The notes below the pieces were generated by a model. It made no database searches. It was not told the origin of the DNA and saw only the letters and a program-made list of their open reading frames with translations. From positions 89,313 through 153,312 of the forward strand of contig NZ_JANHDI010000014.1 in the NCBI RefSeq assembly GCF_024494595.1: 64,000 nt of DNA, read 5' to 3'. A program made the position numbers and the translations under genes. This document shows positions 47,843-56,457 of the stretch, one piece after another (the stretch's first letter is position 1; every line of letters starts with the position of its first letter). The stretch is from Halobellus rarus. GTDB lineage: Archaea > Halobacteriota > Halobacteria > Halobacteriales > Haloferacaceae.

Positions 47843-48292
47843 GTGGCAGACCAGATTGAACGATTCGCGGTTTCAGCTGAAAGTGAGAGCGAGACAAAGA
47901 CAGCAGTCCAGGCACGGGACTTCGAGTTCATCGTTGATGAGCCCGCGGCACTGGGTGGGTCGAACGATGGCCCGAATCCCGTTGAATACCTCATCGGCGC
48001 GTGGGCTGGCTGTCTGAACGTCGTGGTACACACTGTCGCTGAAGAGCGTGGGATCGATGTTGATAGCGTCGAGATCGAGATCCAAGGTGACCTCGACCCG
48101 CGCAAATTCCTTGGCGCCGCCGAAGACATCCGAGCGGGTTATCAAGAGTTAGAGGCGAAAATCGAAGTCGAGTCCGATGCCGACGAGGAAGCCCTCGATG
48201 CGTTGGGCGTAGCGGTTGAGGAGCGCTGTCCGGTCGGCGACAATATCGGAAACCCGACGCCGACAAACGTGGCTATCGAACCGATTAATTGA
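47843..48292 (+). CDS. OsmC family protein
   Basis: A 149-residue protein with the OsmC/Ohr fold: FIVDEPAALGGSNDGPNPVEYLIGAWAGCLNVVVHTVAEERGI holds the first cysteine, and EERCPVGDNI the second, as expected for peroxide or thiol-reactive OsmC proteins. Such enzymes reduce organic hydroperoxides or handle sulfur species in the cytoplasm. I take GTG 47843 as start (MADQIERF); a TTG at 47834 is in frame. It is a single gene of general metabolism within the island. Confidence 0.88.
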   Translation: MADQIERFAVSAESESETKTAVQARDFEFIVDEPAALGGSNDGPNPVEYLIGAWAGCLNVVVHTVAEERGIDVDSVEIEIQGDLDPRKFLGAAEDIRAGYQELEAKIEVESDADEEALDALGVAVEERCPVGDNIGNPTPTNVAIEPIN

Positions 48293-48348
48293 TCGGTGGG
48301 CACGCAGGTTCTCACGGCTGATTCGGCTGTGAGATCATAAGCGATGAG

Positions 48349-49353
48349 TTACGGTTTCGTCACCTCGTACCTGGAATCCCGCGTCGAACCACGCTGCTCG
48401 ATCAACCCGTAGCGCTCCAGCGAGTCCAAATACCGTCGTCGTGTCGAACGCGATTTCGGCGACGACGACTGTTCCTCGTACTCGCGATGCAGTTCACTCG
48501 ACCCGATCTCGCCGGCCTCGGAGATGATCTCGTAGAGGAGTCGCTGGTGCGTCGAAAGCAACTCCACGTTCCGGTCGTGGACCTCCGTCGTCGCCGAGTC
48601 GCTGACCGCCTCGATAAGTCCCGGGCTCAGGTGATCGAGTCCCTCTTCCTCCGCTCGCTCTGCGGCGCGGCGGAGCAGCGCGATCCCCATTCGGGCGTCG
48701 CCGGCGGCGAGATCGGCGATCGTTCCGCAGGTCCCCTCGTCGAGGACGCCCGCGGCGAGGCCGGCCTCCGCTCGTCCCGTGACGATGTCGACGACCTCCT
48801 CGTCGTGGTACTTCTCTAGGCGGACCGACGTCGCCGCGCGAACGCGCGATTGAACGCGCATATCAACGTCCGAGAGGAATGCGTCCTCGTCGATACAGAC
48901 CATCACGAGCGTCACGTTCGGCTGATCGTACAGCGACAGCAGCGACCCGTAGTCGTCGAGGACGTCGACCTCGTCGAGAATGAACACGAGCTGGTACTCG
49001 GAGTCGCGAATCCGGTCGAAATACCGGCTTCGCGGCGTCGATTCGCGGCTGAAATCCCGGCCGATCCGAGCGTCGCGCAGCAGCGTATGCAAGACGCCCG
49101 TGGAGGTGTTCGCCGAGAGGCAGTTTACGTAGCCGATCCGGACGTCGAGGGTCTGACGTTCCAGTTGCTGACAGACGTACTTTGCGAGCGTCGTCTTCCC
49201 GGCCCCCGATGGCCCAGTGATCAGCGTGTGTTCGCCGTTCAGATCCTCCTCAATCGGCCGAAGACAAGAAGAGATGAGATCGATCTCGTTGTTTCGATGC
49301 TGAAGCTCTTGAGGCACGAACTCGTCGCGGAGGGCACGGGCATCACGGATCAT
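48349..49353 (-). CDS. Orc1/Cdc6-type AAA+ replication initiator
   Basis: A 334-residue protein: an N-terminal lead-in REFVPQELQHRNNEIDLI-type segment, Walker A GPSGAGKTT near residues 47-55, Walker B LVFILDEVDVLDD near 128-140, the lid with sensor 2, and a C-terminal winged helix (LLYEIISEAGEIGSSELHREY). Haloarchaea carry many Orc1/Cdc6 paralogues, and those on elements usually serve their own origin. Upstream (49357-49486) I did not find a convincing origin recognition box. Start: ATG at 49353; another at 49356. Confidence 0.9.
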   Translation of the reverse strand: MIRDARALRDEFVPQELQHRNNEIDLISSCLRPIEEDLNGEHTLITGPSGAGKTTLAKYVCQQLERQTLDVRIGYVNCLSANTSTGVLHTLLRDARIGRDFSRESTPRSRYFDRIRDSEYQLVFILDEVDVLDDYGSLLSLYDQPNVTLVMVCIDEDAFLSDVDMRVQSRVRAATSVRLEKYHDEEVVDIVTGRAEAGLAAGVLDEGTCGTIADLAAGDARMGIALLRRAAERAEEEGLDHLSPGLIEAVSDSATTEVHDRNVELLSTHQRLLYEIISEAGEIGSSELHREYEEQSSSPKSRSTRRRYLDSLERYGLIEQRGSTRDSRYEVTKP

Positions 49354-49486
49354 CACCTCCTGCTACTGGATTGACCGACTTGTAGGCGAGCCGTCCGGAG
49401 TGAAAGTAGACTAATCGGGGAAATCGCTAATTCAATCTATTTCCAACGGCATCAGATTCAAGCCGCACACGGTTGTTCCTACACGT

Positions 49487-49726
49487 ATGGGAACGAGATC
49501 GGTACGCCTCGACGAAGACACCTACGCCTACATCGAGGCGAACAAGCGCGAGGACGAAACGTTCTCGGAGGCGGTCGACCGCCTCACGCAGCGGCCGTCG
49601 ATCACCGACCTCGCCGGGCTCCTCGACTCTGAAGACGTTGATACGATGCGAGACGCGGTCGACGAAGCGGACGAGCGGGACGCTGAGGAAGTTCGGGAAC
49701 TGAAGGAGCGGTTCCGTGATTCTTGA
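49487..49726 (+). CDS. vapB: VapB-type antitoxin
   Basis: A 79-residue antitoxin: TRSVRLDEDTYAYIEANKREDETFSEAVDRLT is a ribbon-helix-helix DNA-binding domain, followed by an acidic helical tail that would block the toxin. Its end overlaps the toxin gene by 11 bases. It represses its own operon in the usual scheme. Confidence 0.87.
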   Translation: MGTRSVRLDEDTYAYIEANKREDETFSEAVDRLTQRPSITDLAGLLDSEDVDTMRDAVDEADERDAEEVRELKERFRDS

Positions 49727-50096
49727 TACGGCGTTCGTTCTCGATCTCCTTGCCGGCGACGAAGGTGCGACACTGAAAGCCGAAGAACTGGAGGACAACG
49801 GCGTCGCGATGAAACTCCCCGCGATGACGGTGACAGAGCTCTACATCGGGATCGGAACGGGAGTCGCTGACGAAGAGGAGGAGCGTCAAATCCGGAGGAT
49901 TATCGAAGGACTGCCGTTCATTCCGATGGATGTCGATCTCTCGCGACGTGCTGGACGTTTACTCGGGGAGTCCGGGAACACGGTAGGGAAAGGAGACGCA
50001 TCGATCGCGGCTGCGGCCGAGCGTGAGGGAGAGCCTGTATTAACGCGAAACGTCGAGGATTTCGAGACGTTAGGCATCGACGTCGAGACCTACTGA
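49716..50096 (+). CDS. vapC: VapC-type PIN-domain ribonuclease toxin
   Basis: A 126-residue PIN domain protein. Acidic active-site residues are in MILDTAFVLDLL (Asp4), MTVTELYIG (Glu), GKGDASIAAAAE (Asp) and LTRNVEDFE (Asn/Asp). The GTG start at 49716 lies within vapB, so the two are coupled. VapC toxins cut RNA, often tRNA; the target here is unknown. Confidence 0.88.
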   Translation: MILDTAFVLDLLAGDEGATLKAEELEDNGVAMKLPAMTVTELYIGIGTGVADEEEERQIRRIIEGLPFIPMDVDLSRRAGRLLGESGNTVGKGDASIAAAAEREGEPVLTRNVEDFETLGIDVETY

Positions 50097-50099
50097 GGT

Positions 50100-50375
50100 T
50101 CAGTCCTCGCCGAGGTCGATCGCTGTGTTATACTGCACTCGAAGTTCCCGGGCGTCGAGGATCTCCGCGATCTCCGAGGCCGTGAGCGACCCACGGTCGT
50201 CGGCGGCGCGGAGCAACTCCTCGATCTTCCCGTTTCCGTAGCCGGCGACGTCGCCGCGCATTCGACAGTAGTACCGGGCGGCGTCGTCGAGCGCCTTCGA
50301 CTTCGCGTTCTCGTCGGTCTCTTCGAGGAGGTTCTCCCAGAGGCGCTGTCGTTCGTCAGTGCTCTCGATCCGCAT
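50100..50375 (-). CDS. Small helical haloarchaeal protein
   Basis: A 91-residue protein starting MRIESTDERQRLWENLLEETDENAKSKALDDAARYYCRMRGD, then a helix-rich second half with SLTASEIAEILDARELRVQY. I have seen this type next to haloarchaeal element genes but cannot name the family; it may bind DNA. It converges on vapC, three bases apart. A second in-frame ATG lies three codons upstream (50384). Confidence 0.62.
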   Translation of the reverse strand: MRIESTDERQRLWENLLEETDENAKSKALDDAARYYCRMRGDVAGYGNGKIEELLRAADDRGSLTASEIAEILDARELRVQYNTAIDLGED

Positions 50376-50444
50376 TTCTTGCACAACCCCCTCGAATCAG
50401 TGTCGATCTCGACTGACCGAACCCCGATCTCGATAGACCTTTTT

Positions 50445-50830
50445 GGCTCTGTTGAAAATCCTCAACTGCTGATAGGTTGGAGAGGATATGCTGAATACAG
50501 AGCGCATATCTGCGTGAGTATAAACGGATTATAGGATTAAGCCACACATCCATGCAGTTACCCGCCCTTCATTGATGTATATGGCACAGAGAAACCACGC
50601 GGGCGATCAAGCAAGAGGCACTGAATCAAAATTCTACCTTCCCGGTATGCCCCGTCTTCAGGCGGTACCTGGCCGGGTTGAGCGGTACGTCCAGCGTCTG
50701 CTCCGCCAGCGAGGCACGTACCGGGTCCGCATCAGCCGCAAAGATCAGTAGCCGTTCTCGCTATGGTGCTGACTACCGCTCTGTATTCAGCAACCGATAC
50801 CTATCAGTCTCCAAGGATTTCAACAGAGCA
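50445..50830. mobile_element. 386-bp MITE with 8-bp target-site duplication
   Basis: The element is bounded by perfect copies of ACCTTTTT (50437-50444 and 50831-50838). Its ends are imperfect inverted repeats of about 60 bases: left GGCTCTGTTGAAAATCC, right (reverse complement) TGCTCTGTTGAAATCC, with CTGATAGGT and GCTGAATACAGAGCG also matched further in. No transposase is encoded. Eight-base duplications fit the ISH1/IS5-like group. Inside, a plus-strand ORF of 56 codons (50581-50751) overlaps a minus-strand frame (50760-50626) that reads ERLLIFAADADPVR and ends GHTGKVEF with host-like codon use, perhaps a captured gene fragment. Confidence 0.75.
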
Positions 50831-51025
50831 ACCTTTTTATAAACCTACGTGACAATTGGCTGACGCCGCGTGTCAGAGGCACACACTTCCCGCTGACTTT
50901 CGCACAAGCGGAGTCGATCCGCTTGTGCAATTCGCCGGATCGGTTCTCGTCGACGTGTGACCGGCAACTGAAACACAAAGCGAAAGAAGGCTTATGTCGG
51001 TTCCTCGGTAGTAAGCCGATATTCG

Positions 51026-51823
51026 ATGATAGAATATATCTTGGAAGCCCTGTTCTTACTCGGCTCGTGGTTAATAGAAAATACGGCCCCGACTTTCGTC
51101 GGAATCATTGTTTCTGGTCTCGGTGCATTTTCTGCATATGTTCTGTGGAGTTGGCTCCATTCACCTCATCTCACTATAGAAAAAGTATCCCAAACGCCAC
51201 TCATTGACCCAGAAAATGGGAATGAGCAGCGTTCAACACGGGTTTCAGTTAATAATATAGGAACGAAAGCGGCAGAAAACTGCCAAGGGACAATTACTCT
51301 CCGCGTTTCTGACGAGGATGGCGTAATTCGAAGCATCACAAGAGCCCCTTGGATACCAACGAGATCGGAGCTTACGGTCAATGATAACGATCAGTATTAT
51401 AATGCGACTCTTCCAGCTAACAGGTCTAAAAAATTCGAGTTAGTTCGACAGTATCGTAATGGCAATGTGAAACTAGATGCCCGTTCATCGGGACGCCGAT
51501 TCGTTCGTACAACTGTTGAGAGCAATTGGCATTCGGGGATCAATGAGCGGTTAAATACCGCGTTTATCGAGTCAGCAAAATCAAGCCCCAACGATATTGC
51601 CGACACATCTGCTACGCTTGACTGGTCCGAAGTCAGGACAGCAAATTGGGAAAATTGTATCCTGACTCTAGAGGTTGAAACAGAATCAGCTAGGCCGCTC
51701 ACGGCTCACTTTGACGTTTCGTTGGGTCAGAAGGAATGGCTGGTAATTGAGCCTAAAGAGCAGAAGACAAGGCGGAAAATCGGGACAAAGTTCTATAAGA
51801 AACTGAATTGGTTCCTCTTGTAG
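51026..51823 (+). CDS. AT-rich membrane-anchored beta-sandwich protein (3 of 3)
   Basis: A 265-residue protein with N-terminal membrane helices (EYILEALFLLGSWLI and FVGIIVSGLGAFSAYVLWSWL) followed by a beta domain carrying RVSVNNIGTKAAENCQGTITLRV, the same Asn-x-Gly pattern as at 33610 and 40499, then a second beta-rich region and a basic tail. AT-rich; not recognised. A 185-base AT-rich gap precedes it after the MITE, and 170 bases follow before the HNH gene; I see nothing in them. Confidence 0.6.
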   Translation: MIEYILEALFLLGSWLIENTAPTFVGIIVSGLGAFSAYVLWSWLHSPHLTIEKVSQTPLIDPENGNEQRSTRVSVNNIGTKAAENCQGTITLRVSDEDGVIRSITRAPWIPTRSELTVNDNDQYYNATLPANRSKKFELVRQYRNGNVKLDARSSGRRFVRTTVESNWHSGINERLNTAFIESAKSSPNDIADTSATLDWSEVRTANWENCILTLEVETESARPLTAHFDVSLGQKEWLVIEPKEQKTRRKIGTKFYKKLNWFLL

Positions 51824-51993
51824 ATTTATTCTGAGGCAGCTCAAGATATATCCAGCTTCTGAAACAATTCGCGAAATATGTCTGGGTTACCTCTGGTTTC
51901 GGTATGATGACTCTACGAGGTGGAAGATACGCCTCCGGGGAACTCTGAAACGGGGGGTAATTTCAATACGTCTCGAAAAAGTTGATATATTGA

Positions 51994-52920
51994 ATGCCAG
52001 TCTCAGACTCGCCGTGGCGGGATCGTGAGACACTATATAAACTATACATCGAAAAAGAACTTTCAGCGGCTGCTATTGGCGAGAAACTAGGCTGTACCAA
52101 TGTGACTATCTTGGATTGGCTGGACTGCCACGACATTGAGAAGCGAGATCCGGACCCGCCGACCAAGACTGGCGAAGACCACCCCCGGTCAATCACAAGG
52201 AAGGAATTGCTTGAGGACTACCAGCGCGTCGCTGACGAGCTGGGCAAGACGCCGACTCAATCGGAGTATAATCAACACGAAAACAGCTACACTTGGAGTG
52301 CGATTCGCGGCCATTTCGACAGTATGGGGGAGCTGCAGGATGCGGCTGGATTAGAACGGCTTCGAAAAGGCCGTGTGAATCTTGAATGCGAGGTTTGCGG
52401 CGACGAATTCGAGGTCAAACATTCCCGGAAACAGACCCGTCGATGTTGCAGCCAAGAGTGTGATATTGAGTGGCGAAAGGAAGCCTATAGCGGAGAAAAG
52501 AATCATAATTACAAAGAGAATATTGAGTCGAACTGCGAGTGGTGTGGCGAGACATACTCTGCCCCACAGTACAAAGAGAGTAATACGCGCTTTTGCTCTC
52601 AAGACTGTATGATAGCGTGGCGGACCGAGGAGTACTCGGGCGAGGGTCATCCACGCTGGAAGGATAACGACGACTACTACCGGGGACCGAACTGGCAGCA
52701 ACAACGGGAGAAGGCACGCGATCGAGACGATCACGAATGTCGGAACTGTGGAGGTGAGGAGCAGCTACAGGTGCATCACATCACCCCCTACGAATCATTC
52801 GACGACTACGAGGAAGCGAACCGGTTACAGAACCTGATCACACTCTGTACAAGCTGTCACCACAAACTCGAATGGGGAAGCATCACAGTACAGTCTGGGC
52901 TGGATCTATTCGCCGAATAA
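51994..52920 (+). CDS. HNH endonuclease with HTH and two tandem zinc fingers
   Basis: A 308-residue protein. Residues 10-50 form an HTH (LYKLYIEKELSAAAIGEKLGCTNVTILDWL). Two tandem zinc-finger repeats follow: CEVCGDEF...RCCSQECDIEWRKEAYSGE and CEWCGETY...RFCSQDCMIAWRTEEYSGE. The C-terminus is an HNH nuclease (CRNCGGEEQLQVHHITPYE, LITLCTSCHHKLEWG). This design is known from haloarchaeal homing-type or element-borne nucleases. Its compositions are intermediate. It lies just before the second integrase. Confidence 0.83.
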   Translation: MPVSDSPWRDRETLYKLYIEKELSAAAIGEKLGCTNVTILDWLDCHDIEKRDPDPPTKTGEDHPRSITRKELLEDYQRVADELGKTPTQSEYNQHENSYTWSAIRGHFDSMGELQDAAGLERLRKGRVNLECEVCGDEFEVKHSRKQTRRCCSQECDIEWRKEAYSGEKNHNYKENIESNCEWCGETYSAPQYKESNTRFCSQDCMIAWRTEEYSGEGHPRWKDNDDYYRGPNWQQQREKARDRDDHECRNCGGEEQLQVHHITPYESFDDYEEANRLQNLITLCTSCHHKLEWGSITVQSGLDLFAE

Positions 52921-53108
52921 ACTGAATACGCGGTGAGATTCTTTCATCTCAACGGTGGTGGAGTGACCACTGAGTCAGTAACTCCGGAGTATCACTTTTC
53001 CGATTTCATAGATAAGTCGGAAGTGAATCCCCGGAATCACCGGGGTATCCGCGCCGATCACCAACCACGTTGCCGGGATTAAGTGTAGACTTCTTCTAAC
53101 AAGTCGGT

Positions 53109-53714
53109 ATGCGATTAGAGGCCACTTCGAAGCCGGATCAGTACCACGTGTGGATGACCGACGACGAACTCGAAGATCTCCGCCGCGCCGCAGCAACGCA
53201 CCGGGACGACCTCGTGATTCAACTCGGTGGCTACGTCGGCCTCCGGGCCTTCGAGATCCCGCAGATCTGCCCGAAGCACGTGAAACGCACCGACGACGGC
53301 GATCACTATCGACTCCGGGTGCCGGAGGGGAAGGACACGACCGGGAACGGTGGGAAGCCTCGCGACGCCTACCTCCCGAAGGACGTCGAGGGCGACATCC
53401 ACCGCTTCCAGACCGCCGAGGACGTCGGCCGCGACGAGCCGTTCGTCGATCTCTCCGAGCGCGGGATCCGGGCGATCGTCAAGCGCACGGCCGAACGCGC
53501 CGCCGAACAGACCGGCGACGACGACTTCCGGCACGTGAGTAGCCACGATCTTCGCCGGCGCTTCGCCCAGCGGCTCCTCGTCGACGAGCAGGTGAACCCG
53601 CGCGTCGTGATGCAGGTCGGCGGGTGGGACTCGTTCCAGGCGATCGAGCCGTATCTGAACGCGCCGACGCCGGACGTCGTCAACGAAGCCTTCGAAGAAG
53701 CAGAACTCGCGTGA
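53109..53714 (+). CDS. Catalytic-domain-only tyrosine recombinase
   Basis: A 201-residue integrase lacking the N-terminal core-binding domain that normally makes the family 280-400 residues. Catalytic residues are all present: GLRAFEIPQI (Arg), GKDTTGNGGKPRDAYLP (Lys), SSHDLRRRF (HxxR), VGGWDS (Trp in place of the second His) and EPYLNAP (Tyr). Its ATG is preceded by a hairpin (CCCCGG-AATCA-CCGGGG, 53029-53045). Its stop touches the stop of the convergent AbrB gene. Short integrases of this kind are found at the edge of SNJ2-like pleolipovirus proviruses; that assignment is inference. Confidence 0.85.
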   Translation: MRLEATSKPDQYHVWMTDDELEDLRRAAATHRDDLVIQLGGYVGLRAFEIPQICPKHVKRTDDGDHYRLRVPEGKDTTGNGGKPRDAYLPKDVEGDIHRFQTAEDVGRDEPFVDLSERGIRAIVKRTAERAAEQTGDDDFRHVSSHDLRRRFAQRLLVDEQVNPRVVMQVGGWDSFQAIEPYLNAPTPDVVNEAFEEAELA

Positions 53715-53921
53715 TCAGTCGAACAGTCCGGCGGTGGGTTTGACCTCCAGGGACGTGTCGCCGGCTTCGCCTTTGACGAGGACGCCGTCGCCCTTCTCGA
53801 TTCCGAGTCCGTCGACCGCCTCGACGGGGATCGTGATCTGTGCCGAGCCGTTCTTGTCCTGAACCGAGACGATCTTCGCGACGTCGTCCTGGAGTTCTCC
53901 GCCTTTCGAGGTTTGCGACAT
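53715..53921 (-). CDS. AbrB-type regulator
   Basis: A 68-residue protein with the AbrB swapped-hairpin pattern: AKIVSVQDKNGSAQITIPVEAVDGLGIEKGDGVLV, then SLEVKPTAGLF. I use the ATG at 53919-53921; the frame upstream is noise. It faces the integrase tail to tail and is divergent from the structural gene block, the position of a provirus regulator. Confidence 0.8.
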   Translation of the reverse strand: MSQTSKGGELQDDVAKIVSVQDKNGSAQITIPVEAVDGLGIEKGDGVLVKGEAGDTSLEVKPTAGLFD

Positions 53922-54097
53922 ACTTCCTCGTTGGGAAACCTTCCACAAAAACCCCCTAACCCGTGGAACATCTGGGATTGACTCCCTCTGCTCCCAAAAT
54001 TCCCGGGGTATAGGCTTCGAAAACTGGATTGTAGCGTATCGGCCGCGCGCCCGGTCGCTCCGGGGGACGGTCGACTCCAAAGTATGACTGGAGAACG

Positions 54098-54141
54098 CGG
54101 GGATCAGACCCCGAACCCTCCTTTTCTAACAACGAGGAGGG
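54098..54141 (+). promoter_or_regulatory. Two hairpins upstream of the structural gene block
   Basis: CGGGG-ATCAGA-CCCCG (54098-54113) and CCCTCCT...AGGAGGG (54116-54122 with 54135-54141) lie between the divergent AbrB gene and the first rightward gene at 54199. They could be operators or an RNA leader. Apart from these, the 53922-54198 gap holds no gene. Confidence 0.4.
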
Positions 54142-54198
54142 CCGAACCAGACGCACAGCACACGAACGACGTAGCGCGGGTCCCGGAGGGCGATCGAG

Positions 54199-54603
54199 GT
54201 GACCGATAGCGAGATCGCCGTTCGCGAGAACGGCAGCGTCACCGCCGTCGAACTCGACTCGCTCGATCAGAACATCTCGGTCGACCTCGATCACGACCCG
54301 CCGCTCGTCGGCGTTCCCGAAGAGACGGCAGTCGTCTACGAGACCGACGTCGATCTCGTCGACGAACGAGCCGACGATGTCGCGGCCGACGGTGGGATGG
54401 TCCGCGATCGGGTCTCGATGCGGCAGTACGGCCTCGGTCTCCAGGGCGAGCAGCGGAGTACGGCTCTCGGCATCATCGCCCTCGCGTACGCGGCCTCGGG
54501 CTACATCGTCGCCACCTCGGAGACCTTCGCGGGACTCGTCACGTTCGCGGCGGCGACCCTTGCGGTGTACTTCCTGTTCTATCGGGAGGAGAGCGATGAC
54601 TGA
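54199..54603 (+). CDS. Small membrane protein, first of structural block
   Basis: A 134-residue protein (GTG 54199). The first 85 residues are acidic and soluble (ITVRENGSVTAVELD-like strands), followed by two membrane helices (TALGIIALAYAASGYIVAT and GLVTFAAATLAVYFLFY) and a short acidic end. In pleolipoviruses a small membrane protein (VP3-like) precedes the spike; the position fits, but I see no sequence proof. Overlaps the next gene by eight bases. Confidence 0.6.
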   Translation: MTDSEIAVRENGSVTAVELDSLDQNISVDLDHDPPLVGVPEETAVVYETDVDLVDERADDVAADGGMVRDRVSMRQYGLGLQGEQRSTALGIIALAYAASGYIVATSETFAGLVTFAAATLAVYFLFYREESDD

Positions 54604-54706
54604 TCTCCTCGACGAGACGCAGCTGATCCGCCGACGCGTCGAACGCACCGAGCGCGACCGACAGCAGCGCGAAGTCCGAGCCCACGAGGAGGGACACGAC
54701 GCGTGA
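54596..54706 (+). CDS. 36-residue charged peptide gene
   Basis: ATG 54596 opens a 36-residue, highly charged helical peptide (LIRRRVERTERDRQQREVRAHEEG). It overlaps the preceding gene by eight bases and the following GTG by four (GTGA), so it fits the coupled layout of this block. It is below usual size limits and has no known relative that I can name. Confidence 0.5.
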   Translation: MTDLLDETQLIRRRVERTERDRQQREVRAHEEGHDA

Positions 54707-56457
54707 GCTGGAGTCCCTCCGGGCTCGTCGTCGGCGACGCGTTCGCCGACTACGCCGACCGACTCCGCGAGACGTGGCCCGCAGACCCCGAACTGGCACG
54801 GAAACACGGCGTGTCCGCCGGAAACGGACGTTCTCAGACACCTATGACGGAAGCACGAACCGACAGCGACGCACAGACCACGAACAACCCGCTCGAATCC
54901 GGGCCGATGTCCCGCCGGACGTTTATGAAGGGCGTCGGCGCGACGGCCGCAGTCGCCGTCGCCGGCACCGGCTCCGCCGCCGCGGCGAACCTCAACATCG
55001 GGAGCGATCTCGTTCAGAACCCCTACCTCAGCGGCACGGTCACCGTCGAGACGGTCTACCTCGGCGGCAAGACCCGCGAGGACGACAACGACATCGACTC
55101 GATGGGCGTCCTCGACTACATCGCCGACGACGGCTCCCTCCGATCGCTCGAAGACGCGGGCGCGTCGTTCGCCGAGCGCGAGGACGAGAGTACCCCACAC
55201 AACCCGGTGATGCTCCGCGCCGACCGGATCGACGCCGAGGACTACCGCTCGTTCCCGCGCGGCGAGATGTACGACGAGAGCGGCGACGGCGACGAGGAAA
55301 CCGCGGTTTCGGCGCTCGACGCGACGCACTGGAGCACCGACGCAAGCGGTTCCGCGGGATCGATCGACGTCACCGACGCAGACGACGCGCTCTCGGTGGT
55401 CGTCAGCGGCCAGGGGGCGGGAGACGTCGCGACCGCGACGTTCTCGGACTTCTCGATCGGCGACGGCGAGCAGCGGAAGTACCTCCAGCTCGTCGCGAAC
55501 GTGAACAGCCTCCCGGCCGGGACCGTCGCGACCGTCTCCGTGATCGACGAGGACGGCGACAAAAAGGAGTTCACGATCGACTCCGACGCCGACGCGGAGG
55601 CCGACGCGACGATCGCGACGGCGACTGGACCCGGACAAGTCTTCCAGGCGCAACTCGGCGAGATCAGCACGACCGCAGACGGCGACGGCACGTTCTCGAA
55701 CATCGAGGAGATCGAGATCTCCATCGCCGAGGCCGACCTCGACGTCGAACTCCACGGGCTGAACCTCGATCGGGAGACGCAGTGGTCCTTCGGCACGAAC
55801 GAGTACACGAACACCGACGACGAACTCGACACGCAGACGCTTCGAGAGCCGACCGGCGAGTTCTCGATCGTCGGCGTCGACGAGGTCGACGTCCCGATCG
55901 ACGGCGCGACGCTCCGGAGCGTCACCTCTGACGTCCGCGTGGAAGCCGCCGAGCTTCCCGACGAGAACACGGCCAGCGAGTTCTCGGAGGCGAGCGACTA
56001 CGGCGGGTACACCGACCGGCTCGAAACCGTCTACGGCTTCGATCTCGCGAGCGCATACGAACTCTCGTGGTCGCTCGACGCGCTGCTGGACGAGGTGCGA
56101 TTCCACAGCGGTGACCGCTATCTGTCGGCGGAGTTCGCGACCGGCCTCGACGAGGTGCCGACCCTGGAGGACGTCGAGGATCTCGACTGGACGTCGCGGC
56201 GCTCGACGTACGCGGACGCGGCGAAGGGCGACGAGGTCGAGGTCTCCTCAGCCGTCTCCGCGAGCAACGTGATCGGAGTCCACTTCGACGTCCTCCTGGA
56301 GGACGGCGAGCGCGGCACGATCGAATCCTCCGGTCCGATCGGGCCGACCGGTCGTGAGGGCGGCGGCATCTGGGATACGATTATGTCGCCGTTCGGGGCG
56401 CTACTGAGCGCGATCGGCGGCATCGGCCTCTTCCGGATGATCCGCGGGGGGTCGTAG
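54703..56457 (+). CDS. Tat-exported spike-like protein
   Basis: A 584-residue protein. From residue 69 it reads MSRRTFMKGVGATAAVAVAG, a clear twin-arginine signal ending at about SAAAA; then an acidic beta-rich ectodomain with DGDGDE-type loops; and a C-terminal hydrophobic helix (IMSPFGALLSAIGGIGLFRMI) that would anchor it. This is the plan of pleolipovirus spike proteins. The GTG at 54703 has a GAGGAGGG site just before it, but gives 68 residues ahead of the signal. ATGs at 54844 and 54907 are alternatives without a good ribosome site. Followed directly by the next ATG (TAG ATG). Confidence 0.6.
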   Translation: MSWSPSGLVVGDAFADYADRLRETWPADPELARKHGVSAGNGRSQTPMTEARTDSDAQTTNNPLESGPMSRRTFMKGVGATAAVAVAGTGSAAAANLNIGSDLVQNPYLSGTVTVETVYLGGKTREDDNDIDSMGVLDYIADDGSLRSLEDAGASFAEREDESTPHNPVMLRADRIDAEDYRSFPRGEMYDESGDGDEETAVSALDATHWSTDASGSAGSIDVTDADDALSVVVSGQGAGDVATATFSDFSIGDGEQRKYLQLVANVNSLPAGTVATVSVIDEDGDKKEFTIDSDADAEADATIATATGPGQVFQAQLGEISTTADGDGTFSNIEEIEISIAEADLDVELHGLNLDRETQWSFGTNEYTNTDDELDTQTLREPTGEFSIVGVDEVDVPIDGATLRSVTSDVRVEAAELPDENTASEFSEASDYGGYTDRLETVYGFDLASAYELSWSLDALLDEVRFHSGDRYLSAEFATGLDEVPTLEDVEDLDWTSRRSTYADAAKGDEVEVSSAVSASNVIGVHFDVLLEDGERGTIESSGPIGPTGREGGGIWDTIMSPFGALLSAIGGIGLFRMIRGGS

